Assembly (NCBI GenBank): GCA_944324285.1
Contig: CALUVR010000012.1
Location: 1 to 64,000, forward strand
Source of the DNA: Candidatus Gastranaerophilales bacterium
Lineage (GTDB): Bacteria > Cyanobacteriota > Vampirovibrionia > Gastranaerophilales > Gastranaerophilaceae
DNA: 64,000 nt
Reading direction: 5' to 3'
The notes under the pieces were generated by a model. The model was not told the DNA's origin and did no database searches. It saw only the letters and a program-made list of their open reading frames with translations. Of the stretch, positions 26,204 through 36,151 are shown in pieces (the stretch's first letter is position 1; each line of letters starts with the position of its first letter). A program made the translations under genes and the position numbers.

Positions 26204-27124
26204 GAACAACTTGACTATACCGTGATTTAACTTAACCAGATACCTCTTGGTTAATCCCGGCTGAACTGCAATAAAATAGAAATAGAAAATTTTTATAAAA
26301 TTCGGGATAAATTTAACGGGATTATAGGGTTTAGAAGTTCTTTTGAGGTTTTCCTCAATCAAAGAAACGGGATAATCTGTTTTTTCTGAAATACAATCCT
26401 GCCAGCCTGCAATAGTAGTGAGAGTTTCATTTTGAAGCCGGAGTACCGAACATTTTACGAACGGCATATTATATTTTTCAATCAAAAGCCGCCAGAAAGA
26501 AAGCAGAACATGGTTAAACCTGTAGAGAGCTTTTATATAAGTTCCGCCTTGAAATCCTGCATTTGTAAGCGTTTCGCTTAAACCTATTTCGTAATTCATT
26601 ACAATATCATTTTTGCAATCCAGATGTTTTACGGAAGCCATAAATTTATCAAAAACATCAGACAAAAAAATCTTTTTCGAAAAGACAACAAAGTAACTCT
26701 GAATATGGGGACGATGAGTCACAATGTACTTATCATTTTTTTTAATAAGTCCGAATTTATTTTTAGTAATTCCCCAGAAATCTAAATGTTCTTCCCTCTC
26801 CATTTCATCAAAAATTCTGTGTAGAGAATATAATGGACCATAGCAGCTATCGTTTGCAAAAATTAATTCATCAAAATCATTAAGCCTGTCTTTCAGGTAG
26901 AGATATCCGCGTTTATAGGAGCCGAAGTCATATTCATCGTGGTTTTCGGCAATTATAAAATCAGCAATTCCGTCGAGTTTTGACTTTTCTGTATCGGAAA
27001 GATTTTTACAAGAAACAAAAACAATTTCGTGCGCCAATTCTTTCAAAGCTTTCAAATAATAAATTACATAATCGTCAATGATATTATCCTTATCGTAATG
27101 CGCGAAAACAGCCGCCCTTTTCAT
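26183..27124 (-). CDS. Rhamnan synthesis F-like protein
   Basis: 313 residues similar to RgpF-type proteins of rhamnose-polysaccharide synthesis: AVFAHYDKDNIIDDYVIYYL, DFIIAENHDEYDFGSYKRGYLYL, LIFANDSCYGPL and HIQSYFVVFSKKIF. Predicted glycosyltransferase-like, cytoplasmic or membrane-associated. TTAGGAGG precedes the ATG. Convergent with the family 2 glycosyltransferase, so the two are functionally but not transcriptionally linked. Confidence 0.85.
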   Translation of the reverse strand: MKRAAVFAHYDKDNIIDDYVIYYLKALKELAHEIVFVSCKNLSDTEKSKLDGIADFIIAENHDEYDFGSYKRGYLYLKDRLNDFDELIFANDSCYGPLYSLHRIFDEMEREEHLDFWGITKNKFGLIKKNDKYIVTHRPHIQSYFVVFSKKIFLSDVFDKFMASVKHLDCKNDIVMNYEIGLSETLTNAGFQGGTYIKALYRFNHVLLSFWRLLIEKYNMPFVKCSVLRLQNETLTTIAGWQDCISEKTDYPVSLIEENLKRTSKPYNPVKFIPNFIKIFYFYFIAVQPGLTKRYLVKLNHGIVKLFSRFFAS

Positions 27125-27140
27125 TTTTACCTCCTAAGGA

Positions 27141-27166
27141 ATTATATCATATTTTTATGTTATAAT
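27141..27166. promoter_or_regulatory. Back-to-back extended -10 elements (uppS / rgpF-like)
   Basis: TGTTATAAT at 27158-27166 points towards uppS; TGATATAAT on the minus strand (27141-27149) points towards the rgpF-like gene. Both match TGnTATAAT. Leaders would be very short (about 10-15 bases), and no clear -35 is seen, so use of the minus one is doubtful. Confidence 0.4.
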
Positions 27167-27185
27167 AAAGGGCACAGGTGGAAAT

Positions 27186-27926
27186 ATGAAAACAGAAATA
27201 AGAGAAGAAGAGATAAAAGATATAGTAAAAAATACCGGATTAAAGCATATAGCGATAATTATGGACGGAAACCGCCGCTGGGCAAAAGAAAAAAATCTGC
27301 CCTCCGCATTCGGACATAAAAAAGGCGTAGATGCGCTGAAAGCTGCAATGCGTGCGTGCGACGATTTCGGAGTTAAATATTTGACTGTTTACGCATTTTC
27401 TACGGAGAACTGGAACCGCAAAAAGGAAGAAGTAGATTTTTTGATGAATTTACTTGGCGAAACCATCAAAAACGAACTCAAAGAAATGCACGAAAACGGT
27501 GTTGTAATAAACTTCATCGGGGATTTGACAAAATTAAGCCCGAAATTGCAGGAAATTCTCGCGCACGCAGTTGAAGTTACAAAAAACAATGACGGCGTAA
27601 GACTCCAAATCGCATTTAACTACGGATCAAGAGATGAAATAGTTCACGCCGCAAAGGCGATTGCGCAAAAAGTTAAATCAGGTGAAATTAAAATCGACGA
27701 AATCTCGGAAGATATGATTTCCGAAAACCTCTACACAAAAAATATACCTGACCCTGATTTACTCATCAGGACAGGCGGTGAAATGAGGGTTTCCAATTAT
27801 CTTTTATGGCAGATAGCGTATTCGGAATTTCTGGTAACGAAACAATACTGGCCTGAATTTGATAAAGAAGCGCTGGCTGACGCGATAAAGGAATTCAACC
27901 ACCGTCAGAGAAGATACGGGGCGTAG
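27186..27926 (+). CDS. uppS: Isoprenyl transferase (undecaprenyl diphosphate synthase)
   Basis: cis-Prenyltransferase making the C55 lipid carrier for peptidoglycan and polysaccharides. 246 residues; HIAIIMDGNRRWAKEK with catalytic Asp, GHKKGVDAL, YAFSTENWNRKKEEV, and C-terminal IRTGGEMRVSNYLLWQIAYSEF. AGGTGG site. Followed by rdgB with a 5-bp gap. Confidence 0.96.
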   Translation: MKTEIREEEIKDIVKNTGLKHIAIIMDGNRRWAKEKNLPSAFGHKKGVDALKAAMRACDDFGVKYLTVYAFSTENWNRKKEEVDFLMNLLGETIKNELKEMHENGVVINFIGDLTKLSPKLQEILAHAVEVTKNNDGVRLQIAFNYGSRDEIVHAAKAIAQKVKSGEIKIDEISEDMISENLYTKNIPDPDLLIRTGGEMRVSNYLLWQIAYSEFLVTKQYWPEFDKEALADAIKEFNHRQRRYGA

Positions 27927-27931
27927 ATTTA

Positions 27932-28495
27932 ATGAAAATAGTATTTGCCACAGGAAACGCGCATAAATTAAAAGAGATACAGGAAATCGCCAAAGGCTCC
28001 GGTATTGAATTTGTCCTGCCTGCAGAAGGGTTTAACCCTGTTGAAAACGGCAAAACTTTTGAAGAAAATTCCCTAATAAAAGCAAAAGAAGCGGCGCGGG
28101 TTTCAAAGCTGCCTGCCTTAGCAGACGACTCCGGCTTATGCGTGGAAGCGCTGAACGGCGCCCCGGGTATTCATTCCGCAAGATATGCAGAAACAGCGCA
28201 GGCAAGAATTGACAAACTTTTAAAAGAAATTGCCCCTTATGACAACAGAAAAGCCGAATTTGTATGCTCAATGACCCTCGTTGATGAAAACGGCAACCTT
28301 CTCCACTCGACCCTTGGAATTTGCAAAGGTGAAATCGCCAGAACTCAGGCAGGACAAGGCGGCTTCGGGTATGACCCGATATTTATTGTCGAAGGTACTA
28401 ATAAGACTATGGCCGAGTTGTCTGATAGCCGGAAGAACGAAATATCCCACCGGGGCAGGGCATTAAGAAAAATGCTGGCACTATTGACCCGGTAA
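27932..28495 (+). CDS. rdgB: XTP/dITP diphosphatase (RdgB/HAM1 family)
   Basis: Removes non-canonical purine triphosphates. 187 residues; ATGNAHKLKEIQEIA, ADDSGLCVEALNGAPGIHSARY, GQGGFGYDPIFIVEG, SHRGRALRKM. Second gene of a two-gene unit with uppS. Confidence 0.95.
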   Translation: MKIVFATGNAHKLKEIQEIAKGSGIEFVLPAEGFNPVENGKTFEENSLIKAKEAARVSKLPALADDSGLCVEALNGAPGIHSARYAETAQARIDKLLKEIAPYDNRKAEFVCSMTLVDENGNLLHSTLGICKGEIARTQAGQGGFGYDPIFIVEGTNKTMAELSDSRKNEISHRGRALRKMLALLTR

Positions 28496-28568
28496 ATCTT
28501 TTTAGTATATAATTATTGTTGCAAATGCAACAGACTCTTATAAAATACATTAACTACAGGGGAGAGGA

Positions 28569-29741
28569 ATGAAAAAAACTATAATAATAATTGTTGCGGT
28601 AATTATTGCCGCAATAGCAATAAGGTTCGGGATAAGCGCATATAATAACTACAAAACAGGATTAAGACAGTCACAGCGCTCAGCGCCTTCCGTCACAGTT
28701 GACCCTGTTCAGGAAGCCGATATTATAAGGAGTTTTGATGCCCCGGGGCGTGTGACTTCAAAGTATCAGGTCAATGTCCTTGCGCGTATTTCAGGGTATT
28801 TGCAAAAAAGCTACTTTAAAGAAGGCGACTTTGTAAAAGCCGGACAAACTCTATTTCTTATAGAGCCGACTGAATTTTCAAACGCTGCTAATGTTGCAAA
28901 AGCTGAGGTTGCAAACGCAAAAGCCCAGCTTGAATACGCGGAAAAGCAGTTAATAAGGGCGTCCGAACTTGTCAAAAAAGATTACATAGCAAAATCGCAG
29001 TATGATAATATGCTTTCGCAGAGGGACTCTTTAAGGGCACAGCTTGCATCAGCACAGGCGAGATACAATGACAGTATGAGAAACCTCAGCTATACCCATG
29101 TAAAAGCACCTGTAGACGGAAGAATCGGTATAATTGCGGTTACTGTCGGAAACTACGTAACTCCGTCATCAGGTGCGCTCACGACCATTAACAGTACAAA
29201 CCCGATTTATGTAACTTTCCCGATTGATTCGGAAGATTTTACCTCTCTCTCGCTCGCAGACGGTTCAAACGATACAAACAGAAAAGTTGACTTAATTTTC
29301 TCAAACGGTCAAAAATATCCGCTCACGGGAGTTCAGGATTTTCACGACAACAAAATTGACCAGTCAACAGGCACAGTTACAATGAGGGCAACCTTCCAGA
29401 ACCCTAATAACCAGCTTCTCCACGGAGAATTCGTAACCGTAAAATTATATTCAAATAAACCTGTAAAAACTCCGATAGTTCCGCAGATTGCGGTTCAGGA
29501 AAATCAGGAAGGGAAATTCGTTTATATTCTGGATGAAAACGATTTGCCTGTCTTGACTTATATAAAAGTTAACGGTCAGCAGGGCGACAACTGGATTGTA
29601 ACCAAAGGGGTCAAAGCAGGCGACAGACTTATTACTGACGGTATTCAAAAAGTCGTTCCGGCAAAACCTGTCAAAATCGTTTCAAAAGAAGAAATGGCTA
29701 AAGAAAAAAGTTCAAATATCATACCTGATAAGAAAAAATAA
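28569..29741 (+). CDS. RND efflux periplasmic adaptor subunit (AcrA/MexA-like)
   Basis: Membrane-fusion protein linking pump and outer-membrane channel. 390 residues: N-terminal membrane anchor (KKTIIIIVAVIIAAIAIRFG), lipoyl half-motifs around VNVLARISGYLQKSYFKEG and THVKAPVDGRIGIIAV, coiled-coil hairpin between them (about 115-175), beta-barrel and membrane-proximal domains. No lipobox Cys. GGAGAGG site. First of a three-gene efflux operon. Confidence 0.93.
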   Translation: MKKTIIIIVAVIIAAIAIRFGISAYNNYKTGLRQSQRSAPSVTVDPVQEADIIRSFDAPGRVTSKYQVNVLARISGYLQKSYFKEGDFVKAGQTLFLIEPTEFSNAANVAKAEVANAKAQLEYAEKQLIRASELVKKDYIAKSQYDNMLSQRDSLRAQLASAQARYNDSMRNLSYTHVKAPVDGRIGIIAVTVGNYVTPSSGALTTINSTNPIYVTFPIDSEDFTSLSLADGSNDTNRKVDLIFSNGQKYPLTGVQDFHDNKIDQSTGTVTMRATFQNPNNQLLHGEFVTVKLYSNKPVKTPIVPQIAVQENQEGKFVYILDENDLPVLTYIKVNGQQGDNWIVTKGVKAGDRLITDGIQKVVPAKPVKIVSKEEMAKEKSSNIIPDKKK

Positions 29742-29789
29742 TCAAAACAGATACATTTTACTCTAAAAACAACAAAGGGACATGTGAAT

Positions 29790-32700
29790 ATGGCGGAAAA
29801 TCAAGGAAATATTTTCATAAAACGACCGAAACTTGCAATAGTAATTTCGCTTGTAATAATGCTTGCCGGAATGCTTATGATAACTATGCTTCCGCTTGAA
29901 GAATATCCGTCAATTACACCTCCGCAGGTAGTTGTGAGTGCGACGTATTCAGGCGCGAGTTCTGACGTAATCGAATCAACGATTGCAGCGCCGATTGAGG
30001 CTCAGTTGAACGGTGTTGAAGATATGATTTATATGTCATCAACTTCCAGAAACGGCTCTTACGAGTTAACGCTTTATTTTAATATCGGCTCTGACCCTGA
30101 TATGGCTGTTGTAAACGTACAAAATAACCTGCAGCTTGTAACTCCGCGACTTCCGGAAGAAGTTAAAAGATACGGGTTAACGGTTAGAAAAACCACGGGC
30201 GGTCCCGGATTAATGATGATTGCGATAAATTCACCGAGCGGCACTTATGATTCGCTGTACGTTGCAAACTATGCCTCTATTTATATTAAAGATGAACTTG
30301 CGCGTATCAAAGGTGTAGGTAAAGTTGCCGTTTTCGGTTCTGCGGATTATTCGATGAGAATATGGCTTGATGCCGCTAAAATGGCGAACTTAGGAGTTTC
30401 AGTAAGCGAGGTTAATGCGGCAATTCAGGCACAGAACATTCAGGCGCCGGCGGGCGATCTGGGTGTGGAACCGATGAAAAACAAACAGATGATTAAACTC
30501 ACAATGAGAACTCAGGGACGTCTTGAGGATCCGGAGGAGTTTGAAAATATTATCGTCCGTTCAAAACCCGACGGCTCTCAGATAAGATTAAAAGATATCG
30601 CAAGGGTTGAACTCGGTGCTGAAAGCTACTCCTACTTCTCCCGTATCGGAGGCAGAAATTCCGCAATCATTTCCGTAAGCCAATTGCCGGAAGCAAACGC
30701 CATTGATCTTTCAAATAAAATTACGAAAAAAATGGAAGAATTAAGCAAAGGCTTCCCGCAGGGTATTGAATACAAAATCGAACGTGATGAAACCGACTTT
30801 GTCAGAGAATCAATCAAAGAGGTTATAAACGCAATCGGGCTTGCGATTGTCCTTGTAAGTATCGTAACCTATATGTTTTTAGGAAGCGGCAGGGCTGCAC
30901 TTATTCCTTTCTGTGCAATTCCGGTTTCTCTTATCGGTGTATTTATATTTATGAACCTTCTCGGGTTCTCCATAAACCTGCTGATACTGTTTGCGCTTGT
31001 ACTTGCCGTAGGTCTGGTAGTAGATGACGCCATTGTTGTACTTGAAAACACCCAGCGCCATATTCAGGAAGGCAAAACCCCGAAAGACGCCACTGAAGTT
31101 ACGATGAAAGAAGTGTTTGGTGCGGTTCTTGCAACATCACTTGTATTGATGGCAGTATTTGTCCCTGTATCATTTATGGCAGGGATTACGGGACAGATGT
31201 TCCGTCAATTCGCGCTCTGTATCGCATCGTCAATCGGATTGTCTACGGTTGTTGCGCTGACGCTTGCTCCTGCACTCTGTGCCATGATTTTGAAACCGGG
31301 TGCTGAGCACAGTGATTTTAAATTCATCCAGAAGTTTGACGACTGGTTCAATAACGTAAGAGATAAATATCTTGAAGGCGCAAAAGTATTTATTAATTCG
31401 CCTTCCAAAACAATCATTACATTCCTCATAATTATCGGATTTATTATCGGGTTATTTAAATTAATCCCGACAGGGTTCCTGCCATCGGAAGATAAGGGCG
31501 CAATCTTTACACAAATACAGCTTCCGGACGGCTCATCCGCTTCCAGAACAGATATTGTGGCAACGGAAATTGAAAACAGACTTCTTCAAATTCCGGGGGT
31601 TAGCAAAACAATCACCCTTGTAGGGTTCTCCGGTGAAAACACAGCCCTTATCGTATCCAGACTTGATGACTGGTCAAAACGTAAATCAAAAGACCTCCAG
31701 ATGGAAAACATCCTTGCGCGGGTACAAAAAGAATTTGCAACTTACCCTTCAGCAACGATTGCATCATTTGCACCGCCTTCAATTTCAGGTTTAGGTATGT
31801 TCGGGGGTTTTGAATACCAGCTTCTTGATAAAGGCAACAGAACTCCGCAGGAACTCTACGATGAAGCTATGAAATTAATTGCAGCAGCAAACAAAAACCC
31901 TGCCTTTTCTATGGTTTACACATCATATACTGCAAACCTGCCGCAATTGCTGCTTGATGTAGACGCCTCAAAAGCTATGGCGCAAAATGTAGATGTCAGT
32001 GAAATCTATAATGCGCTTGCAGGCTATTTCGGAAAATCTTACGTCAACGACTTTAATAAATACGGGCGTGTTTACCGTGTATATTTGCAGGCAGATTCAG
32101 ATTACAGGGAAAAACCTTCCGACATAAATAAAATATTTGTCAAAAACCAGTTAGGGAAAATGGTTCCGCTGTCATCAGTTGTCAAAATAAGCAACATTGT
32201 AGGACCATACAGCCTGACAAGGTTCAACATGTATCCTTCAATCCTGATAAACGGAATGGCTCGAAACGGAGTAAGTTCCGGTCAGGCAATGAACGAAATG
32301 ATAAAAATTTCAGACGAAATTCTGCCTGATGATATGGGCTACACCTGGTCAGGAAGTGCCCTGCAGGAATTGGAATCAAGCGGACAAATCGGTCCAATTC
32401 TTGCAATGTCACTTGTTTTCGTATACTTATTCCTTGTGGCATTATATGAAAGCTGGATGCTTCCGCTTGCCGTAATGCTCATCTCGCCTGTTGCATTAAT
32501 CGGAGCACTCTTCTTCCAGTACGTTGCAGGATACTCGCTTGATATTTACGCACAAATTGGACTTGTTATGTTAATCGGTCTTAGTACAAAACAGGCAATT
32601 CTGATAATAGAATTTGCAAAAGACGCACATCAGGAAGGTATGCCGATTAAAGATGCAGCGCTTCAGGCAGCAAAACTGAGGTTCAGGGCGGTTATGATGA

Positions 32701-32909
32701 CGAATATCGCGTTTATCTTAGGGCTTCTGCCTCTTGTATTCGCACATGGAGCAGGCGCTGCAAGCCGTCACTCCGTCGGAATGACAGTATTCGGCGGTAT
32801 GATTGCCGTTGCATTCATCGGAACCTTCCTTGTTCCGGCGTTCTATGTAATGGTTGAAGAATTCAAAGTCTTTACTGCCAGAACAATTAAAAAAAGGAAA
32901 AATAAATAA
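29790..32909 (+). CDS. RND efflux transporter permease (AcrB/HAE1-like)
   Basis: Proton-driven inner-membrane pump exporting hydrophobic compounds. 1039 residues with the RND pattern of twelve helices and two large periplasmic loops. Proton-relay residues are visible: DD in GLVVDDAIVVLENTQ and Lys in GLSTKQAILIIEFAKD. ATG at 29790, nine bases after AAAGGGA, preferred over GTG at 29784. Substrates cannot be told. Confidence 0.95.
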   Translation: MAENQGNIFIKRPKLAIVISLVIMLAGMLMITMLPLEEYPSITPPQVVVSATYSGASSDVIESTIAAPIEAQLNGVEDMIYMSSTSRNGSYELTLYFNIGSDPDMAVVNVQNNLQLVTPRLPEEVKRYGLTVRKTTGGPGLMMIAINSPSGTYDSLYVANYASIYIKDELARIKGVGKVAVFGSADYSMRIWLDAAKMANLGVSVSEVNAAIQAQNIQAPAGDLGVEPMKNKQMIKLTMRTQGRLEDPEEFENIIVRSKPDGSQIRLKDIARVELGAESYSYFSRIGGRNSAIISVSQLPEANAIDLSNKITKKMEELSKGFPQGIEYKIERDETDFVRESIKEVINAIGLAIVLVSIVTYMFLGSGRAALIPFCAIPVSLIGVFIFMNLLGFSINLLILFALVLAVGLVVDDAIVVLENTQRHIQEGKTPKDATEVTMKEVFGAVLATSLVLMAVFVPVSFMAGITGQMFRQFALCIASSIGLSTVVALTLAPALCAMILKPGAEHSDFKFIQKFDDWFNNVRDKYLEGAKVFINSPSKTIITFLIIIGFIIGLFKLIPTGFLPSEDKGAIFTQIQLPDGSSASRTDIVATEIENRLLQIPGVSKTITLVGFSGENTALIVSRLDDWSKRKSKDLQMENILARVQKEFATYPSATIASFAPPSISGLGMFGGFEYQLLDKGNRTPQELYDEAMKLIAAANKNPAFSMVYTSYTANLPQLLLDVDASKAMAQNVDVSEIYNALAGYFGKSYVNDFNKYGRVYRVYLQADSDYREKPSDINKIFVKNQLGKMVPLSSVVKISNIVGPYSLTRFNMYPSILINGMARNGVSSGQAMNEMIKISDEILPDDMGYTWSGSALQELESSGQIGPILAMSLVFVYLFLVALYESWMLPLAVMLISPVALIGALFFQYVAGYSLDIYAQIGLVMLIGLSTKQAILIIEFAKDAHQEGMPIKDAALQAAKLRFRAVMMTNIAFILGLLPLVFAHGAGAASRHSVGMTVFGGMIAVAFIGTFLVPAFYVMVEEFKVFTARTIKKRKNK

Positions 32910-32911
32910 AT

Positions 32912-34333
32912 ATGTATAAAAAAATATTTATAATGACAATAATACTTATGCTGACAGGTATAACGGCAACCGCAAAGGATATCGGGAACAAAATTAACCC
33001 GAAAGAATACCCGCACTCCGACGCTGTTCTGCCTAAAAAACCGGAAAAGCAAGAAGAAAGTATTGTAATCGAAGGTTCTGTTCAAAAAAATATGGATCTT
33101 AATCTTGAACGCTGTATTGAACTTGCGCTCGGCAATAACCCGCAGATTAACGCGGCATTTCAGGATATTTTAGCTTCAGACGCCAGAATTAAACAGGTCT
33201 GGTCAAACTACTTCCCGCAGGTAAGCTGGCAGACAGGCTATACAAAAATTAAACAGTTACAATTGTCCGACGCCTTAGGGAGAAACCTGAAATTCAACTA
33301 CTACGTACTCGGACAGATTACGCTGCAGCAGATGCTCTACGACTTCGGCGTAACTCAAAATCAGGCAACAATCCAGAGATTAGACTATGAAGGCTATAAA
33401 TCAACCCTCACAGGAGTTATCAACGATATCGTCTATAAAACAAAAGACGCCTACTACAACCTTCAATACGCAATCGAAAATCGCCGCGTGGCAGAAGATA
33501 CTGTAGATAAATTTAAAATGTTTTACGATCAGGCAAAAGCCTTCTATGAAATCGGCATGAACCCGAAAGTTGATGTCACAATTGCAGAAGCAAACCTTAG
33601 CAATTCAAAGCTTAAACTCATACAGGCGGATAACGCAGTAAAACTTGCCCGCGCGCAGTTAAACAATGTTATGGGAGTTCCTTTTATTGATGAATACAAT
33701 ATTCAAGATAGGTTATCCTACAATCCTGTAGAGTTAACCCTTAACCAGGCAGTAGATATAGCAAGGGATTCCCGTCCAGAACTGAAACTTGCGGAAATAA
33801 AAGTCGAAAGCGCAAAACAGACCCTCAAACTGGTGAAAAAATCCTACTTCCCGACCCTTTCACTTGAAGGTCAGGCACAGGTCGGCGGTAAGCACTGGAC
33901 TTCCAACTACGGTTATAACGTCGGAGGATACCTCAACTTTCCGACAGTGAACGGAATGTTAATCCGTAACGAAATTAAAGAAGCAAGATATCTTTACGAT
34001 AAAGAAATTGCTAACGCCCAGAATACCCAGAACTCAATCTACCTCGAAATCCAAAACGCATTCTTAACTCTTGAAGAGAAAAAGAACCAGATACCGGTTG
34101 CAATGCTTCAGGTAAAACAGGCAAAAGAAAACTATGAACTTTCTTACGGGCGATATCGCGTGGGAGAAGGCAACCCGACAGAATTAAAAGACGCTCAAAT
34201 TCTCTATCAGGAAGCCCAATTGAATTATTATAATACCCTCTACCAGTATAATTCCTCAAAAGCCGCACTGGAAAAGGCAATCGGTAAAAACCTCGTCACA
34301 GAAGAAGAAGTTGTAACACTTAAAAAAGGGTAA
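32912..34333 (+). CDS. TolC-family outer membrane efflux protein
   Basis: Outer-membrane channel partner of the two preceding genes, starting 2 bp after the permease stop. 473 residues with signal peptide MYKKIFIMTIILMLTGITATA and two repeats of the TolC domain (LNLERCIELALGNNPQINAAFQ; LTLNQAVDIARDSRPELKLAE). Confirms a tripartite pump spanning two membranes. Confidence 0.93.
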   Translation: MYKKIFIMTIILMLTGITATAKDIGNKINPKEYPHSDAVLPKKPEKQEESIVIEGSVQKNMDLNLERCIELALGNNPQINAAFQDILASDARIKQVWSNYFPQVSWQTGYTKIKQLQLSDALGRNLKFNYYVLGQITLQQMLYDFGVTQNQATIQRLDYEGYKSTLTGVINDIVYKTKDAYYNLQYAIENRRVAEDTVDKFKMFYDQAKAFYEIGMNPKVDVTIAEANLSNSKLKLIQADNAVKLARAQLNNVMGVPFIDEYNIQDRLSYNPVELTLNQAVDIARDSRPELKLAEIKVESAKQTLKLVKKSYFPTLSLEGQAQVGGKHWTSNYGYNVGGYLNFPTVNGMLIRNEIKEARYLYDKEIANAQNTQNSIYLEIQNAFLTLEEKKNQIPVAMLQVKQAKENYELSYGRYRVGEGNPTELKDAQILYQEAQLNYYNTLYQYNSSKAALEKAIGKNLVTEEEVVTLKKG

Positions 34334-35062
34334 TTAAGTGAAGGGTGAAGGGGCAGCGTGAATCTGAATAGTCATTGCGAGCGATAACGAAGCAATCCAG
34401 CTTTTTTAAGTGAGGAGTGAAGAAATTTTTAGTTGAAAAAATTTCCTTATCATTCTCCGCCAAGTGGCAAAGGTTAATACGTCTTGCATGCTGGCTGCAA
34501 AATCCGTTGAGGAGGAGTTGAAACATGATTTTATGCCCCTACCTGATGACTCGCAATCGCACAGTCCTAAAATATTGGAATGTGATATTAACGTCATCCC
34601 GGGCTTGACCCGGGATCGTATTATCTAACAGTAATGGGATTTCGCATAGCTTGAAAAACGTGCTTTCGACAGAAGTCTTAACAGTTTTTCTACGCTTCCG
34701 GAATGACGTGTTTATTCCGGAATTTTTTACCCTCACACCGGACTACGTCCCCTTTTATAAAGGTAGGTTGGGCATACCTGCCCAACTATATATTCGTAGG
34801 GTGGGAGAAGGGTAAAAAAGAAAACCCTCTGGCACTTACGTGCCACCTCCCTTTGCAAGGGAGGTAATAACTTACCCTTGCTTGGCAATTCACTACTCAT
34901 TTAATTGCACTCGTCTTATCGTACTATCAAATTTACAGCTATCCATCTTCTTAACATGTCTTTACAAAATACTTTACAAAAAGGCAATTTTTTTAGATTT
35001 ACATACTTTATATATATGTAAGATATAAGAAGATTTAAGAGAGAAGAAAGAGAGCAAAAAAA
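34334..35062. repeat. Repeat-filled intergenic region after the efflux operon
   Basis: No gene supported. Contents in order: GTGAAGGGTGAAGGG-type repeat (34337), GTCATTGCGAGCGATAACGA repeat with GAAGCAATCC (34372), a CCCGGG-containing MITE-like palindrome (about 34588-34720), the 20-bp palindrome GTTGGGCATACCTGCCCAAC (34767-34786), and the double hairpin GGCACTTACGTGCC plus CCTCCCTT..AAGGGAGG (34822-34866). The last 100 bases are AT-rich and probably hold the promoter of the next gene. Confidence 0.65.
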
Positions 35063-35350
35063 ATGTTACCAATGGCAGGCAGCACACAAAATGAAACAAG
35101 CGGAAACGGTCAGTTTGGCGCTTTGACTCGTAAAAGAAAAGGCAATAAAAGAAGTACAAAAGGCTTTAGCATAGAAGATTACTGCTACCTTGATAAAAGA
35201 GACAGAAGAATGCGCTTCAATAACGCAAGAGATCCAATCTATTATGTTTTTGATTGTGTCGAAAACAGACCGATTTCAACTCTTGCAAAAGAATTCGTAA
35301 AAGATTCATTCAAAGATATAATAAATTTTGTATCAACAGTCGTTGCTTAA
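35063..35350 (+). CDS. Hypothetical basic protein, 95 aa
   Basis: Starts MLPMAGSTQNETSGNGQFGA; a basic stretch (LTRKRKGNKRSTKGF) is followed by DKRDRRMRFNNARDPIYYVF and an amphipathic C-terminus. No recognised domain. Purine-rich GAGAGAAGAAAGAGAG upstream may serve as ribosome site. Followed by a strong terminator, which supports a real gene. Confidence 0.6.
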   Translation: MLPMAGSTQNETSGNGQFGALTRKRKGNKRSTKGFSIEDYCYLDKRDRRMRFNNARDPIYYVFDCVENRPISTLAKEFVKDSFKDIINFVSTVVA

Positions 35351-35388
35351 TTAATAGGAAAAAAGGAAAAAAGTTTTATAAAGGATAA

Positions 35389-35417
35389 CAGGATGGCAAA
35401 AGCCATCCTTTTTATTT
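35389..35417 (+). terminator. Intrinsic terminator
   Basis: AGGATGGC, loop AAAA, GCCATCCT followed by TTTTATTTT. Ends the 95-residue protein gene. Confidence 0.88.
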
Positions 35418-35437
35418 TACACGGATGCGGGAATATT

Positions 35438-36032
35438 CTAGTGCGTAAAAGGCATTGGACTGTTCCCTTTATTAATTTTATTTTTTATGTTCATTTCTTT
35501 CTCTTTTATTGCGTATTAAAAGAGAAAGAAACGAACCAAAGAAAGAGAAAAACGCAATCGTTTACAGCGTCGCTTCGCGCCGCAAAATCAAATGGAAATA
35601 GTTGAAGACTTTGCCTTCAATCATTAGTGGTGTGCTATCGTGCTAACGCACACGCACACCTTACCGACCTACGGTCGGTCTAAATAAATCCCCCCTACCC
35701 CCCTTTACAAAGGGGGCAAAATCAAAGACCTCCCTTGTAAAGGGAGGTGGCGCAAAGCGCCGGAGGGTTTTCATGCGAGCGTACGGCGCAGCCGCGAGCG
35801 AGCATATAAAGTTGAAGGCTCTGCCTTCAACTACTTCCGTTTGATTTCGCGGCGCGCAGCGACGCTGTTATTTTTGCGTGTTTTTCTTTTTCGGTTCACT
35901 TTTTCTTTTTGCGTCGCAATCAAAAAGAAAAAGTGAACGTATAAGGATGTTAACTAAAGGACTGTCAGTGCTGGTGTTGGGGCTGCGCAAGTCCCAAATA
36001 ATAAAGATAGACTAGTGCCTTTTACGTACTGG
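35438..36032. mobile_element. 0.6-kb palindromic element without genes (MITE-like)
   Basis: Ends are imperfect inverted copies: CTAGTGCGTAAAAGGCATTGG and the inverse of CCAGTACGTAAAAGGCACTAG, about 17 of 21 matching. Longer inner arms also pair: TTACAGCGTCGCTTCGCGCC with AAAATCAAATGG (35553-35595) faces its inverse near 35833-35876, and TTGAAG..CTTCAA hairpins occur on both sides. The centre holds other dispersed repeats, including CCCCC..GGGGG and CCTCCCTT..AAGGGAGG hairpins (35729-35773). No coding frame is credible. Probably a composite, non-autonomous element. Confidence 0.65.
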
Positions 36033-36151
36033 TCTGTTTCCTTATGTGAAAATTTAGAATTTACATTCCGTTACATTTCTGCGTTAAACAGGCAATTTTC
36101 TGCAAAATAAATACTTTATATATATAAGGAATCAATATAAGGGATTGGTAT

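Noticed and set aside
35393-35605. Plus-strand frame of 70 codons after the 95-residue protein
   Set aside because: It starts in a terminator stem and runs through the palindromic element; no ribosome site and repeat-derived sequence.
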